DNA from: Dokdonella fugitiva
GTDB taxonomy: Bacteria > Pseudomonadota > Gammaproteobacteria > Xanthomonadales > Rhodanobacteraceae
NCBI RefSeq assembly: GCF_014138265.1
Contig: NZ_JACGXL010000005.1
Location: 339,987-403,986 of the forward strand
Length of the DNA stretch: 64,000 nucleotides
Reading direction: 5' to 3'
The position numbers and the translations under genes were made by a program. Positions 9,386 through 17,917 of this stretch are shown here, one piece after another; the stretch's first letter is position 1; the number at the start of each line of letters is the position of its first letter. The notes beneath the pieces are model-generated. The model made no database searches. It had not been told where the DNA came from and saw only the letters and a program-made list of their open reading frames with translations.

Positions 9386-9961
9386 TCAGGAACGGGGCGC
9401 GGGAAGGGAGCGCAGCTTTCGCGCGAGGTCGAACCGCACGCGCACGACGCCGGCCTCGTCGGGCACGCGTTCACGCACCGCACCGAGGCGGTGCGAGAAA
9501 TCGAGCATCAGCGCGTTGTCGGCGAGCACGGTGCCCCACAGCTCGCGCAGGCCGCGCCGGCGCGCTTCCTCGATCAGGCGGCGCATCAGCGCACGGCCGA
9601 TGCCGATGCCTAGCATCTGCGGATCGACGATGAGCGCGAACTCGGCCGAGTCGCCGGGCGGGGCCAGGTGCAGGCGCGCTTCGCCGCGCACTTCGCCGTC
9701 GTCGTCGACGACGACGTAGGCGGCCGTGGTCGCGCGGTCGATGTCGGCGAGCCGATGCGCGGCTTCATCGGAAAGCTCGTTCATGCGATGGAACGTGCGC
9801 TGGCGCACCTGCTCCGGCGTGAGCCGCGCGAAACCACGCTTGAGCGCCTCGACATCGTCGCCGCGCACCGGTCGCACGCGCAGGACGCGACCGTCGGCGG
9901 CGCGGAACGCGCGACCGCGCCGCTGCGCTGGACTGCGGTTCGGCGAACGGCTTGCGGTCAT
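9386..9961 (-). CDS. GNAT family N-acetyltransferase, Pat-like
   Basis: A 191-residue cytoplasmic acetyltransferase. The opening 'LRVRPVRGDDVEALKRGFARL' with later 'RLADIDRATTAAYVV' is typical of the GNAT domain found at the end of Pat/YfiQ protein lysine acetyltransferases. The acetyl-CoA loop is seen as MLGIGIGRALMRRLI. Only this domain is present; the large acyl-CoA synthetase-like part of Pat is missing. The ATG at 9961 is preceded by a G-rich stretch; more upstream ATGs exist in frame but give low-complexity arginine-rich sequence. It is divergent from the MmcQ genes. The substrate is unknown. Confidence 0.8.
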   Translation of the reverse strand: MTASRSPNRSPAQRRGRAFRAADGRVLRVRPVRGDDVEALKRGFARLTPEQVRQRTFHRMNELSDEAAHRLADIDRATTAAYVVVDDDGEVRGEARLHLAPPGDSAEFALIVDPQMLGIGIGRALMRRLIEEARRRGLRELWGTVLADNALMLDFSHRLGAVRERVPDEAGVVRVRFDLARKLRSLPAPRS

Positions 9962-10091
9962 GCGGCCCCCGTGCGAGCGACCGGCGAAGCATGCCATGCG
10001 TCGCCCTCGCGCGCCTTCGCCCCGCGCGGACGCGGGTTCCCGCATCCGTCGCGAGGGGCTACGATGCGTGCTTTGGCGCGGAGTCGACACG

Positions 10092-10463
10092 ATGGACAAG
10101 CCGGTCACGGGTCTCGGCGACGCGGATCTGGACGATCTCTGCGCGCGCTGGCCGGGCGCCACGCGCTCGATCAAATGGGAGGTCGACCTCGTCTGGAGCG
10201 TCGCGAACAAGATGTTCGTCGTGTACTGCACGCTCGGGCCCGATCGGGGCCGCCTGTCGTTCAAGGTCGATTCCGACCGATTCCTCGAACTCACCGCGCA
10301 GCCGGGCATGGCGCCGGCGCACTACATGGCGCGCGCGTTCTGGGTCAGCGTGACCGAGCCCGAGCGCTACGCGCGCGACGAACTCGCGGGTTTCGTGCGT
10401 CGATCGTACGAACTCGTGCGCGCGAACCTGCCGAAGAAGACGCAGGCGGCACTCGGCGAATGA
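10092..10463 (+). CDS. MmcQ/YjbR family protein (first of two)
   Basis: A 123-residue protein with the MmcQ/YjbR fold (CyaY-like DNA-binding family). Recognisable points are the 'WPGATRSIKWEVDLVW' opening, the central 'KMFVVYC' strand and the C-terminal helix with 'ELVRANLPKKTQ'. Family members are small cytoplasmic proteins of largely unproven function; some bind DNA. It is followed after 30 bases by a second, diverged member, so the two are probably co-transcribed. Confidence 0.85.
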   Translation: MDKPVTGLGDADLDDLCARWPGATRSIKWEVDLVWSVANKMFVVYCTLGPDRGRLSFKVDSDRFLELTAQPGMAPAHYMARAFWVSVTEPERYARDELAGFVRRSYELVRANLPKKTQAALGE

Positions 10464-10493
10464 GCGCGGGCACGACGCCGGTGCGGTGACGCG

Positions 10494-10835
10494 ATGCCCG
10501 GCATCGACGCCGACGACTTCCGTCGCCTCGCGCTCGCCTTGCCCGGGGCGGTCGAAGGCGCGCACATGGGGCACGCCGACTTCCGCGTGCGCAAGAAGAT
10601 CTTCGCCACGCTCGGCGCGCCCGATGCGCAGTGGGGCATGGTCAAGCTCGCGCCGGAGCAGCAGGAACTGTTCATCCGCGTCGACGCCGCGTTCACGCGC
10701 GCGAAGGGTGCCTGGGGGCGGCAGGGTTGCACGCTCGTGCGCCTCGACGCGGTGAGAGCCGACGTGCTGCACGACGCGCTGACCGCGGCGTGGCGCAACA
10801 TCGCGCACGGTCCGAGCGCGCCGCCGGGCCGCTAG
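10494..10835 (+). CDS. MmcQ/YjbR family protein (second of two)
   Basis: A 113-residue paralogue-type protein: 'LALALPGAVEGAHMGHADFRV' followed by 'KKIFATLG' and 'LVRLDAVRADVLHDALTAAWRN'. It matches the MmcQ/YjbR pattern but differs strongly from the gene just upstream, so it is a different subfamily and not a recent copy. The ATG at 10494 directly follows the short intergenic gap. Function is unknown beyond the fold. Confidence 0.85.
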   Translation: MPGIDADDFRRLALALPGAVEGAHMGHADFRVRKKIFATLGAPDAQWGMVKLAPEQQELFIRVDAAFTRAKGAWGRQGCTLVRLDAVRADVLHDALTAAWRNIAHGPSAPPGR

Positions 10836-10911
10836 GCGAGACCCACGTCCTACCGTTTTGCGCTCGACCCGCCCTACACTGGCGGACCCTGATCCACGGA
10901 ACCGACCGCGC

Positions 10912-11820
10912 ATGTCCGGCAAGGCCGACTCCCTCAAGACGATCTTCTTCGCGCTCGGCGCGAATTTCGCGATCTTCGTGTCGAAGGCCGTCGCGGCCGC
11001 GCTCACGGGTTCGGGCGCGATGACCGCCGAGGCGGTGCACTCGCTCGCCGACTGCGGCAACCAGGGCCTGCTCTTGCTCGGCCTGAAGAACGCCAAGCGC
11101 CTGCCGTCGCCGGACTATCCGCTCGGCCACGGCAAGGCGATCTACTTCTGGTCGTTCCTCGTCGCGCTGCTGCTGTTCACGGTCGGCGGTGCGTTCTCGA
11201 TCTACGAGGGCCTGCACAAGCTGCACGAACCCGAACCGCTGCGTTGGCCGTGGCTCGCGGTCGGCGTGCTCGCGTTCGGCGTGGTCGCCGAAAGCTTCTC
11301 GATGTGGGGCTGCATGCGCGAGGTGAACAAGGCGCGCGGCGACCACAGCCTCTGGTACTGGTTCCGCGAGAGCAGGCAGAGCGAGCTCATCGTCGTGTTC
11401 GGCGAGGACCTCGCCGCGTTGCTCGGCCTCGTCTTCGCGCTGGCCGCGGTACTGCTGACGATGATCACCGGCAATCCGGTGTTCGACGCGATCGGCACGC
11501 TCGCGATCGGCGTGCTGCTCGTGTTCGTCGCACTCTTCGTCGCGATCGAGGTCAAGGCCCTGCTGATCGGGCAGAGCGCCGATCCGGAGCTGAAGGCGGC
11601 GATCAATGCGTTCCTCGAGCAACGGCCGGAGATCGCGCGCGTGTTCAACGTGATCACGCTGCAGCTCGGCGTCGACGTCATGGTCGCGATCAAGGCGGAG
11701 ATGCGCGGTGATCTCTCCGCACGCGCGTTGGTCGAGGCGATCAACGCGGTCGAGGGTGACCTCAAGGCGCGCTTCCCGGAGATCCGCTGGTCGTTCTTCG
11801 AGCCGGACGTGGCGGACTGA
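10912..11820 (+). CDS. Cation diffusion facilitator family transporter
   Basis: A 302-residue inner-membrane cation/proton antiporter. About six TM helices are visible. The TM2 metal site is AEAVHSLADCGNQ (His43, Asp47), and the TM5 site is 'VFGEDLAALLGL', a glutamate-aspartate variant like the SLC30A9/ZnT9 branch and not the H/DxxxD pair of CzcD or ZitB. The C-terminal cytoplasmic domain is ferredoxin-like ('VFNVITLQLGVDVMVAIKAEM'). Likely substrates are Zn, Mn or Co, but the variant site leaves this open. The ATG at 10912 precedes MSGKADSLKT, a natural start. The sensor kinase gene begins one base after the stop. Confidence 0.92.
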   Translation: MSGKADSLKTIFFALGANFAIFVSKAVAAALTGSGAMTAEAVHSLADCGNQGLLLLGLKNAKRLPSPDYPLGHGKAIYFWSFLVALLLFTVGGAFSIYEGLHKLHEPEPLRWPWLAVGVLAFGVVAESFSMWGCMREVNKARGDHSLWYWFRESRQSELIVVFGEDLAALLGLVFALAAVLLTMITGNPVFDAIGTLAIGVLLVFVALFVAIEVKALLIGQSADPELKAAINAFLEQRPEIARVFNVITLQLGVDVMVAIKAEMRGDLSARALVEAINAVEGDLKARFPEIRWSFFEPDVAD

Positions 11821-11821
11821 G

Positions 11822-12949
11822 ATGAAGGGCATGGCCGGCGTCGACGCGGAGATCCCGGCGGCCGCAAGCGCGGGCGGCGCCGTCGTAGCGAGCAGCCGCT
11901 GGCGGCCGTGGCTCGCCTACGCGGCCGCGTGGCTCGGCCTCGGCCTGTGGCTCGGCATCAACGTCGTCATCGGCCACCGCAACAGCGGCCGGGAGATCCC
12001 GGCGTGGGAACCGATGAGCTGGGAGCTCAGCAGCGTGGTCGTCGTCGCGGTGCTCGCGATCGGCATCTTCCGCTTCGAGCGGCGCCATCCGCTGTCCGGT
12101 CCCGACTGGCTTCGGCGCGTGCCGTTGCACGTGCCCGCGGCGATCGCTTTCTCGCTGTTGCACACGCTCGGCATGGTCGGCATCCGCAAGGTCGTCTACG
12201 TGCTCATGGGCAGCCGCTACGACTTCGGCGATCCGCTGCTCGGCTTCGCCTACGAGCTGCAGAAGGACCTCATCAGCTACGCGCTGATCGCCGGCGCCTG
12301 CGTCGCCTGGCGCGCGCAACGCGCACGGCGCGAGCGCGAGCTCGCCGTGCTGCAGCTCGAGCGCGACCTCGGCCAGGCGCGCCTCGCGCAGCTGACCGCG
12401 CAGATCGAACCGCATTTCATGTTCAACACGCTCAACGCGATCTCCAACCGCATGCACGAGGACGTCGAAGCAGCCGACCGCATGATCGCCGCGCTCGCCG
12501 TGCTCATGCGCGTCGCGCTCAGCGAGACCGGCGACACGCGCGTGCGCGTGGTCGACGACGTGGTCTGGCTCGAACGCTACTTCGAGCTCATGCGCGAGCG
12601 CTTCCGCGGCAAGCTCGAGACGCAGGTGGAAGTCGAACCGGCCGCGCGCGACGCGCGCATCCCGCGCCTGCTGCTGCAGCCGCTCGTCGAGAACGCGTTC
12701 GAGCATGGCCTCGCCTCCGGGCGCGGGCGCGTGCAGGTGACGATCGGCGCGAACGAGACGACGGTGTTCTGCACGGTCGAGGACGATGGCCGCGGCCTTT
12801 CGCCGGACTACGCACCCGGCGTCGGCCTTTCCAACGTGCGCCACCGGCTCGAGCTCATGTATCCGGGCCGGCACCGCTTCGCGATCGCACCGGGACGCAT
12901 CGCCGGCACGCGCATCGAGATCGAACTGCCGTTCGAACGCGATGCCTGA
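11822..12949 (+). CDS. LytS/AlgZ-type sensor histidine kinase
   Basis: A 375-residue inner-membrane kinase of the His_kinase (LytS) class. Four TM helices span about residues 30-165, with no large periplasmic sensor domain. The phosphoacceptor region is LTAQIEPHFMFNTLNAISN (His198), and the ATPase domain has the N-box PLVENAFEHGL (Asn291) and G-box DDGRGLSPDYAPGVGLSNV. It is the partner of the response regulator whose start overlaps its stop. The start at 11822 has a weak ribosome site; ATG 11831 is an in-frame alternative behind GAAGGG. The signal it senses is unknown. Confidence 0.93.
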   Translation: MKGMAGVDAEIPAAASAGGAVVASSRWRPWLAYAAAWLGLGLWLGINVVIGHRNSGREIPAWEPMSWELSSVVVVAVLAIGIFRFERRHPLSGPDWLRRVPLHVPAAIAFSLLHTLGMVGIRKVVYVLMGSRYDFGDPLLGFAYELQKDLISYALIAGACVAWRAQRARRERELAVLQLERDLGQARLAQLTAQIEPHFMFNTLNAISNRMHEDVEAADRMIAALAVLMRVALSETGDTRVRVVDDVVWLERYFELMRERFRGKLETQVEVEPAARDARIPRLLLQPLVENAFEHGLASGRGRVQVTIGANETTVFCTVEDDGRGLSPDYAPGVGLSNVRHRLELMYPGRHRFAIAPGRIAGTRIEIELPFERDA

Positions 12950-13712
12950 AGTCCGCGTCGCGATCGTCGAGGACGAGCCGCCCGCGCGCGCGAAGCTGCG
13001 TCGCCTGCTCGCCTCGCGCGCGGGCTGGCGCATCGTCGGCGAGGCGGAGGACGTCGCCGGCGGCACGGCGCTGCTGCGCGACGCGGCGCCGGACCTGCTG
13101 TTCCTCGACATCCAGCTCGGCGCGGAGAACGGCTTCGACGTGCTCGCGCGCACCGCGCCGCCGCATCCGCTGGTCGTGTTCACGACCGCGTACCACGAGC
13201 ACGCGCTGCGCGCGTTCGACGTCGCCGCGCTCGACTACCTGCTCAAGCCGTTCGACCGCGCGCGCTTCGCGCAGTGCCTCGAACGCGTCGCCGCGCGCCT
13301 CGCCGAACGCAGCGGCGACGACGGCGGCGCCGACGACGAGGAACGCCTGCGCCGCGTCGGCGACCTCGGCCGCGCGGGACGCCTGGTCCGCCTCGTCGTG
13401 CACGAACGCGGGCGTGCGCGCATCGTGCCGGTCGCCGACGTGCTGCGCCTGTCGGCGTCGGGCAACTACGTCGAGGTGCACACGCGCGAGCGCCGCCATC
13501 TCGTGCGCGCGACCCTGTCGCGCCTCGCACAGCGGCTCGATCCGGGCGAATTCCTGCGCGTGCATCGCTCGCACCTCGTGCGCGCGGACTTCATCGCCGC
13601 GACCGCGCCGCATGCGCACGGCGACCTCGCGCTGACCCTGCGCGACGGCACCGAGCTGTTGCTGAGCCGGCGCTATCGCGCGCTACTGCCCGCGGACTGG
13701 CGTGGCGGCTGA
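12942..13712 (+). CDS. LytTR family response regulator
   Basis: A 256-residue DNA-binding response regulator. The receiver has the acidic pair in VEDEPP, the phosphorylation site LLFLDIQLG (Asp56) and the conserved lysine in DYLLKPFDR (Lys102). The C-terminal LytTR domain ('SASGNYVEVHTRERRHLVR', 'FLRVHRSHLVR') binds direct-repeat sites as a dimer. The ATG at 12942 lies 8 bases inside the kinase gene, which implies translational coupling. The target genes are not apparent in the window; in Xanthomonadales related AlgR/LytTR systems control surface traits, which is only a guide. Confidence 0.94.
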   Translation: MPEVRVAIVEDEPPARAKLRRLLASRAGWRIVGEAEDVAGGTALLRDAAPDLLFLDIQLGAENGFDVLARTAPPHPLVVFTTAYHEHALRAFDVAALDYLLKPFDRARFAQCLERVAARLAERSGDDGGADDEERLRRVGDLGRAGRLVRLVVHERGRARIVPVADVLRLSASGNYVEVHTRERRHLVRATLSRLAQRLDPGEFLRVHRSHLVRADFIAATAPHAHGDLALTLRDGTELLLSRRYRALLPADWRGG

Positions 13713-13713
13713 A

Positions 13714-14487
13714 TCAGGCGGCGCCCGCGAACGCGGTCGCGACGCCCGGTGCGAGCCAGTGCAGGCGGTGTTCGAGCGCGTGCGCGCGGAACGCGGCGTC
13801 GATCTCGCGCCGCGATTCGGTGAAGTGCGCCCAGCCTTCGTAGTGCAGCGGGACGATCGTCGCCTGCTCGAACGCGCGCGCGAACTCGACGCCCTCGTCG
13901 GCGGTGAAGGTGAGGTGCGACGGGCCCGCGACAGCGACGTGCGCCGCGCCCATGTTGAGCACGGCGACGTCGACCGGGAAGCGTCGCGCGACTTCGGCGA
14001 CGCCGTCGTACCAGACCGTGTCACCGCTCACGTAGACGGCACCGCCGGCGTCGCCCACGCGTTGCAGCACGAAGCCGACCACCGGGCCGCGATCGCCGCC
14101 GTCGGGGCCATGGCGCGCGGGCGTCGCGGTGATGCGCAGCGTGCCGCCGTCGGGCAGCGCGACGTCGTGCATCTGCCACGGCGCGAGGCCGATCGCCGGC
14201 GTGCCGAGCCTCTGCGCACCGGCCCGCGTGGTGAGCACGACGCCGGCCTCGCCGAGCATCGCGCGCCCGGACGTGTCGAGGTTGTCGAAATGGTGATCGT
14301 GGCTGAGCAGCACGACGTCGATGCGGCCGAGCGCCGCGCGCGCGAGCGCAGGGCCTTGTGTCTTGTGCAGCGAATAGGACGCGGCGCGGTACTCGCCGCC
14401 GGCGACGTCGAAGGTCGGATCGGTCAGCAGGCGCAAGCCGCCGATCTCGACGAGGGCGGTCGGGCCGCCGATGTAGGTGATGCGCAC
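13714..14487 (-). CDS. UlaG-like metallo-beta-lactamase fold hydrolase
   Basis: A 257-residue MBL-fold protein. The first strand is 'VRITYIGGPTALVEIGG', followed by TDPTFD and the metal motif LLSHDHHFDNLD. In this branch the canonical H-x-H-x-D-H ends in D-N instead of D-H, so the metal site may be altered. A second-half GDTVWYDG and 'PLHYEGWAHF' supply later ligands. The GTG at 14487 is chosen since GAGG stands 5 bases upstream and it leads straight into the first strand. Likely a hydrolase of a phospho- or lactone compound; the substrate is unknown. It converges with the LytTR gene, 1 base apart. Confidence 0.85.
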   Translation of the reverse strand: MRITYIGGPTALVEIGGLRLLTDPTFDVAGGEYRAASYSLHKTQGPALARAALGRIDVVLLSHDHHFDNLDTSGRAMLGEAGVVLTTRAGAQRLGTPAIGLAPWQMHDVALPDGGTLRITATPARHGPDGGDRGPVVGFVLQRVGDAGGAVYVSGDTVWYDGVAEVARRFPVDVAVLNMGAAHVAVAGPSHLTFTADEGVEFARAFEQATIVPLHYEGWAHFTESRREIDAAFRAHALEHRLHWLAPGVATAFAGAA

Positions 14488-14583
14488 GTTGCCTCGGTGG
14501 CAGGGGGAGCGCTGCCCTTGTTCGGGACGCCTCGCGCGCATTTCAACCCCGCGCGCCACGCGTCATGCGGCATCCGTCATCCG

Positions 14584-15021
14584 TCAGGGAGGAGACCCTT
14601 CGGCCTCGATGTAGTTGACGTGCACGACGCCGACACGGCTTTCGCGCGTGTCGGGGTTGACGCCGCGCGGATAGCGGATCTCCAGGTGCGACTCGTCGAG
14701 CCAGGTCACGCGCAGTTGCAAGGGTGAATAGGAGCCTGCGCGTACGAGCGCGGAGCGCGCGCTGAAGACCGTCTGGCCCCCGCCCGCGGCGAGGCCCTTG
14801 GCCGACACCGAGATGTCCGTCCGCAGTTCGCCTTCGCCGCACTGGTGGTTCTCGACCGTCGCACGCGCGTCGCCGGCGGCGGACGGGACATCCATGACGG
14901 GATAGACCATGCATACGGTACCGGGCCCGGCGCCGCGGGTCAGGAGGAGCAGCAGGCCTGCGAGCTGCATCGCACCGAATGCGGCGAGGATGCCGATGGC
15001 GACTTTCGCGAACGTGCGCAT
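14584..15021 (-). CDS. Small membrane-anchored protein of unknown function
   Basis: A 145-residue protein with one N-terminal TM helix (about residues 7-28, 'VAIGILAAFGAMQLAGLLLLL') that may act as an uncleaved anchor. The rest is a soluble domain of beta character with two cysteines (near 37 and 60) and the line 'LRVTWLDESHLEIRYPRGV', followed by 'VHVNYIEAEG'. I do not recognise the family. The ATG at 15021 gives the natural MRTFAKVAIG start. It lies upstream of the MBL gene on the same strand, 96 bases away. Confidence 0.65.
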   Translation of the reverse strand: MRTFAKVAIGILAAFGAMQLAGLLLLLTRGAGPGTVCMVYPVMDVPSAAGDARATVENHQCGEGELRTDISVSAKGLAAGGGQTVFSARSALVRAGSYSPLQLRVTWLDESHLEIRYPRGVNPDTRESRVGVVHVNYIEAEGSPP

Positions 15022-15183
15022 GGCGTTTCAGTCGGAGGCGGTCGGCCGATTGTCGGGCGCGCCCGCGGCGACCGCAAGGCGATGTCCCGCCCGCGTCGTC
15101 GTTCGTCCCGTTCGTCCCTTCGTGCTTGTCGAGGCACGGCGCCGCGCGTCCAATCTCCGCAGGGACTGGGAGGAAGGGCGACG

Positions 15184-17139
15184 ATGAGGACGATCCTGCT
15201 GCTCGCCGGGCTCGCGACCGCGCTGCCCGCGCACGCCATATTCGAATGGAACGCGTACGGCGGCGACGGTCGTGGCCAGCGCCATGCGCCGCTCGCGCAG
15301 ATCACGCCCGCGAATGTCGCCCGGCTCGAACTCGCGTGGTCGTTCCGTACCGGCGAGCTCGGCGACGGCTTCGCGCGGGCGCGCGCGGCGCTCACGTTCG
15401 AAGCGACGCCGCTGATGATCGACGGCACGCTCTACTTCGACACCGCGACCGGCAAGGCGTTCGCGCTGGATGCGGCGAGCGGCCGCGTACGCTGGCAGTT
15501 CGACGCGAAGGTGCCGCGCGGCCTCGACTATTCGGAGATGGCTTCGCGCGGCGTGAGCTTCTGGCGCGACGCGCATGCGGACACCGCTGCGCCATGCGCG
15601 CGGCGCATCCTGTTCGCGACGATCGACGCGCGCCTGATCGCGCTGGACGCCGCGGACGGCAAGCCGTGCACGGACTTCGGTCGTGGTGGCGAAGTCATGT
15701 TGTCCAAGGGCGTGCGCCTGTCGGAACGGCGCGTCGGCCAGTACGAAGTCACCTCGCCACCGGCGATCGCCGGCGATGTCGCCGTGGTCGGCTCGTCGAT
15801 CGGCGACAACGGCGGTACCGATCTCGAACTCGGCGTCGTGCGCGCGTTCGACCTGCGCAGCGGCCGCGAGCTGTGGCACTGGGATCCGATCCCGCGCGCC
15901 GCGAAGGTGCCCGCCGATGCGGCCGATCCGGACTTCGGCGAAGTCGATTCGCAGCAGGCGCACTGGACTGGCGCGGCCAACGCGTGGGCGCCGCTCGCGG
16001 TCGACGCCGAGCGTGGCCTCGTGTTCGTCCCGACCGGATCGGCGAGCCCTGATTTCTTCGGCGGCGTGCGACCGGGCGACATGCAGTGGGCGAACTCGGT
16101 CGTCGCGTTGCGCGCGGCGACCGGCGAATTGGTCTGGGGGCGCCAGCTCGTGCATCACGACCTGTGGGACTACGACGTCGCCTCGCAACCGATGCTCGTC
16201 GATCTCGAACGCGACGGGCGCAATATCCCCGCGCTCGTGCAGCTGCACAAGACCGGGCAGGTGTTCGTGCTCGACCGCGAAACCGGCGAACCGCTGTTCC
16301 CGATCGAGGAGCGCTCGGTGCCGCAGGACGCGGTCGAGGGCGAAGTGCCGTCGGCGACGCAACCGTTCTCCGCGTTGCCGCCGCTCGTCTCGCACGCACC
16401 GGTGAAGCCCGAGGATGCATGGGGCCTCACGTTCTGGGACCGCAACGCCTGCCGCGATCGCATCGCCGCGTTGCACAGCGAAGGCATCTACACGCCGCCG
16501 AGCCTTGCCGGCACGATCGAGCGCCCCGGCTACGCGGGCGGTTCGAACTGGGGCGGCGGCGCGTGGGATCCGCAGCGGCGGTTGCTGGTCGCGAACGTGA
16601 TGGAGCTGCCGTTCGTCGTCGCGCTGATCCCGCGCGACGAACTCGACGCGCAGTACGACTCGGGCACGTACGAAGGCTGGGAATTCGCCTCGCAGCGCGG
16701 TACGCCCTACGGCATGCGGCGCACGCTGCTGAAGTCGCCGCTCGGCGCGCCGTGCACGGCGCCGCCGTGGGGCAAGCTCGTCGCGGTCGACCTCGCCCGC
16801 GGCACGATCGCTTGGTCGAAGCCGCTCGGCACGTCGCGCGATCGTGCGCCGTGGCCGTTCTGGGACATCGAAGGCGCACCCGGCATGGGCGGCCCGCTCA
16901 CGACGGCAGGCGGCCTCACCTTCATCGGTGCGACCACCGACAACTACCTGCGCGCGTTCGACACGTCGACCGGCGCGGAAGTCTGGACGATGCGCCTGCC
17001 CGCCGGAGCGCAGGCGACGCCGATGAGCTACGAAGCGGGCGGACGCCAGTACGTCGTCGTCGCGGCCGGCGGTCATGCGAAGCTCGGGACGACGCGGGGT
17101 GACTATCTGCTGGCGTTCGCGTTGCGTGAGGGCGAGTAA
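15184..17139 (+). CDS. PQQ-dependent dehydrogenase (membrane glucose/quinate dehydrogenase type)
   Basis: A 651-residue exported quinoprotein. A signal peptide (MRTILLLAGLATALPAHA) leads into an eight-bladed propeller opening with 'NAYGGDGRGQRHAPLAQI'. Family lines include TFEATPLMIDGTLYF, the conserved HHDLWDYDVASQP near residue 325, and 'GGGAWDP'. Unlike GCD and QuiA it lacks an N-terminal five-helix membrane anchor, so it is probably soluble in the periplasm. Such enzymes oxidise sugars or cyclitols and pass electrons to quinones. No PQQ synthesis genes are in the window. A palindromic intergenic element follows. Confidence 0.9.
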   Translation: MRTILLLAGLATALPAHAIFEWNAYGGDGRGQRHAPLAQITPANVARLELAWSFRTGELGDGFARARAALTFEATPLMIDGTLYFDTATGKAFALDAASGRVRWQFDAKVPRGLDYSEMASRGVSFWRDAHADTAAPCARRILFATIDARLIALDAADGKPCTDFGRGGEVMLSKGVRLSERRVGQYEVTSPPAIAGDVAVVGSSIGDNGGTDLELGVVRAFDLRSGRELWHWDPIPRAAKVPADAADPDFGEVDSQQAHWTGAANAWAPLAVDAERGLVFVPTGSASPDFFGGVRPGDMQWANSVVALRAATGELVWGRQLVHHDLWDYDVASQPMLVDLERDGRNIPALVQLHKTGQVFVLDRETGEPLFPIEERSVPQDAVEGEVPSATQPFSALPPLVSHAPVKPEDAWGLTFWDRNACRDRIAALHSEGIYTPPSLAGTIERPGYAGGSNWGGGAWDPQRRLLVANVMELPFVVALIPRDELDAQYDSGTYEGWEFASQRGTPYGMRRTLLKSPLGAPCTAPPWGKLVAVDLARGTIAWSKPLGTSRDRAPWPFWDIEGAPGMGGPLTTAGGLTFIGATTDNYLRAFDTSTGAEVWTMRLPAGAQATPMSYEAGGRQYVVVAAGGHAKLGTTRGDYLLAFALREGE

Positions 17140-17177
17140 CGCGCGTTTCGGATTTGCCTTTCCCGTTTGCGGGAGCG

Positions 17178-17347
17178 GTAGGGTGGGACGCAGCGCGCGA
17201 AAGCATCCGGGTCGCGCGATGGCGCTGCGATGCGAGTCCCACCGCAACGATCCCGACGAAGCGGTACCGCGGTGTCGGCGCACGATGGGACTCGCGTCGC
17301 AGCGCATCGCGAGTGCACGCGTTCTCGCGCGCTGCGTCCCACCCTAC
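17178..17347. repeat. Long imperfect palindrome with 23-bp perfect ends (REP/MITE-like)
   Basis: The bases from 17178 to 17200 (beginning GTAGGGTGGGACGCAGC) are the exact reverse complement of 17325-17347. Inside them a second, imperfect pair centred on GCGAGTCCCA (about 17220-17243) and TGGGACTCGC (about 17284-17308) continues the fold, so nearly the whole 170 bp can form one long cruciform or hairpin. It fills the gap between two convergent genes. GTAGGGTGGG-type intergenic repeats are common in proteobacteria; no transposase is nearby. Confidence 0.75.
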
Positions 17348-17386
17348 GCCGCGACGATGCGCTTCCGCGCGTCGGCGGCAACCCAC

Positions 17387-17917
17387 TCACCGGATCCCGA
17401 CCCCCACGCCGACACCGAAACTCCAATGGCCGCGGTCGTCGGGGAAGTCCCGCGGCCACAAGTGCACGTCGGCGCGCGCCACGCGCGGGTGAACGACCTC
17501 GCTACGGTCGATCGTGCGCAGCTCGCTGCCGGCGATGCGGCCGCGCAGGCTGAGCCAGCGGCCCGCGGGGTAGTCCATCGGTTCGACGAAGCCGGGCAGC
17601 ACGAGCACGAAGCGTCCCTGCGACGGCGCGCGCGTGTCGGGACGCTGGCCGCGCGCGAGCGGATAGGCGACGAGCTGCACTTCGGTGGTGTCGGCGAGGT
17701 TCTCGACCGCGACGATCTTGCCGCCCCAGACGACTTCGCCGTCGTGATAGCGTTCGGGGGCCGCGGCGACCTCGGCGATGGTCGGCGAGGTCGCGGGCCC
17801 GTCCTTGAAGACGGGCGTCGCGCAACCTGCGAGTGCGGCGAGCAACAGGATCCACGAGAGCAGGCGGAAGGACGGGCAGGGCATGGGCGAGCACCACGAG
17901 CGGACGGTCGACGGCAT
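17387..17917 (-). CDS. Slp family outer-membrane lipoprotein
   Basis: A 176-residue lipoprotein of the Slp (starvation-inducible) family. The signal peptide ends in the lipobox LAGC ('LLLAALAGCATPVF'), and the mature domain shows the family pattern 'VVWGGKIVAVENLADTTEVQLVAYPL', then 'GRFVLVLPGFVEPMDY' and a C-terminal 'VHLWP' strand. Slp proteins sit in the outer membrane and are linked to stationary-phase or acid stress in enterobacteria. The ATG at 17917 has GGAG with a 6-base gap; ATG 17884 is an alternative without one. With the upstream start the gene overlaps the divergent GNAT gene by 35 bases. Confidence 0.85.
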   Translation of the reverse strand: MPSTVRSWCSPMPCPSFRLLSWILLLAALAGCATPVFKDGPATSPTIAEVAAAPERYHDGEVVWGGKIVAVENLADTTEVQLVAYPLARGQRPDTRAPSQGRFVLVLPGFVEPMDYPAGRWLSLRGRIAGSELRTIDRSEVVHPRVARADVHLWPRDFPDDRGHWSFGVGVGVGIR

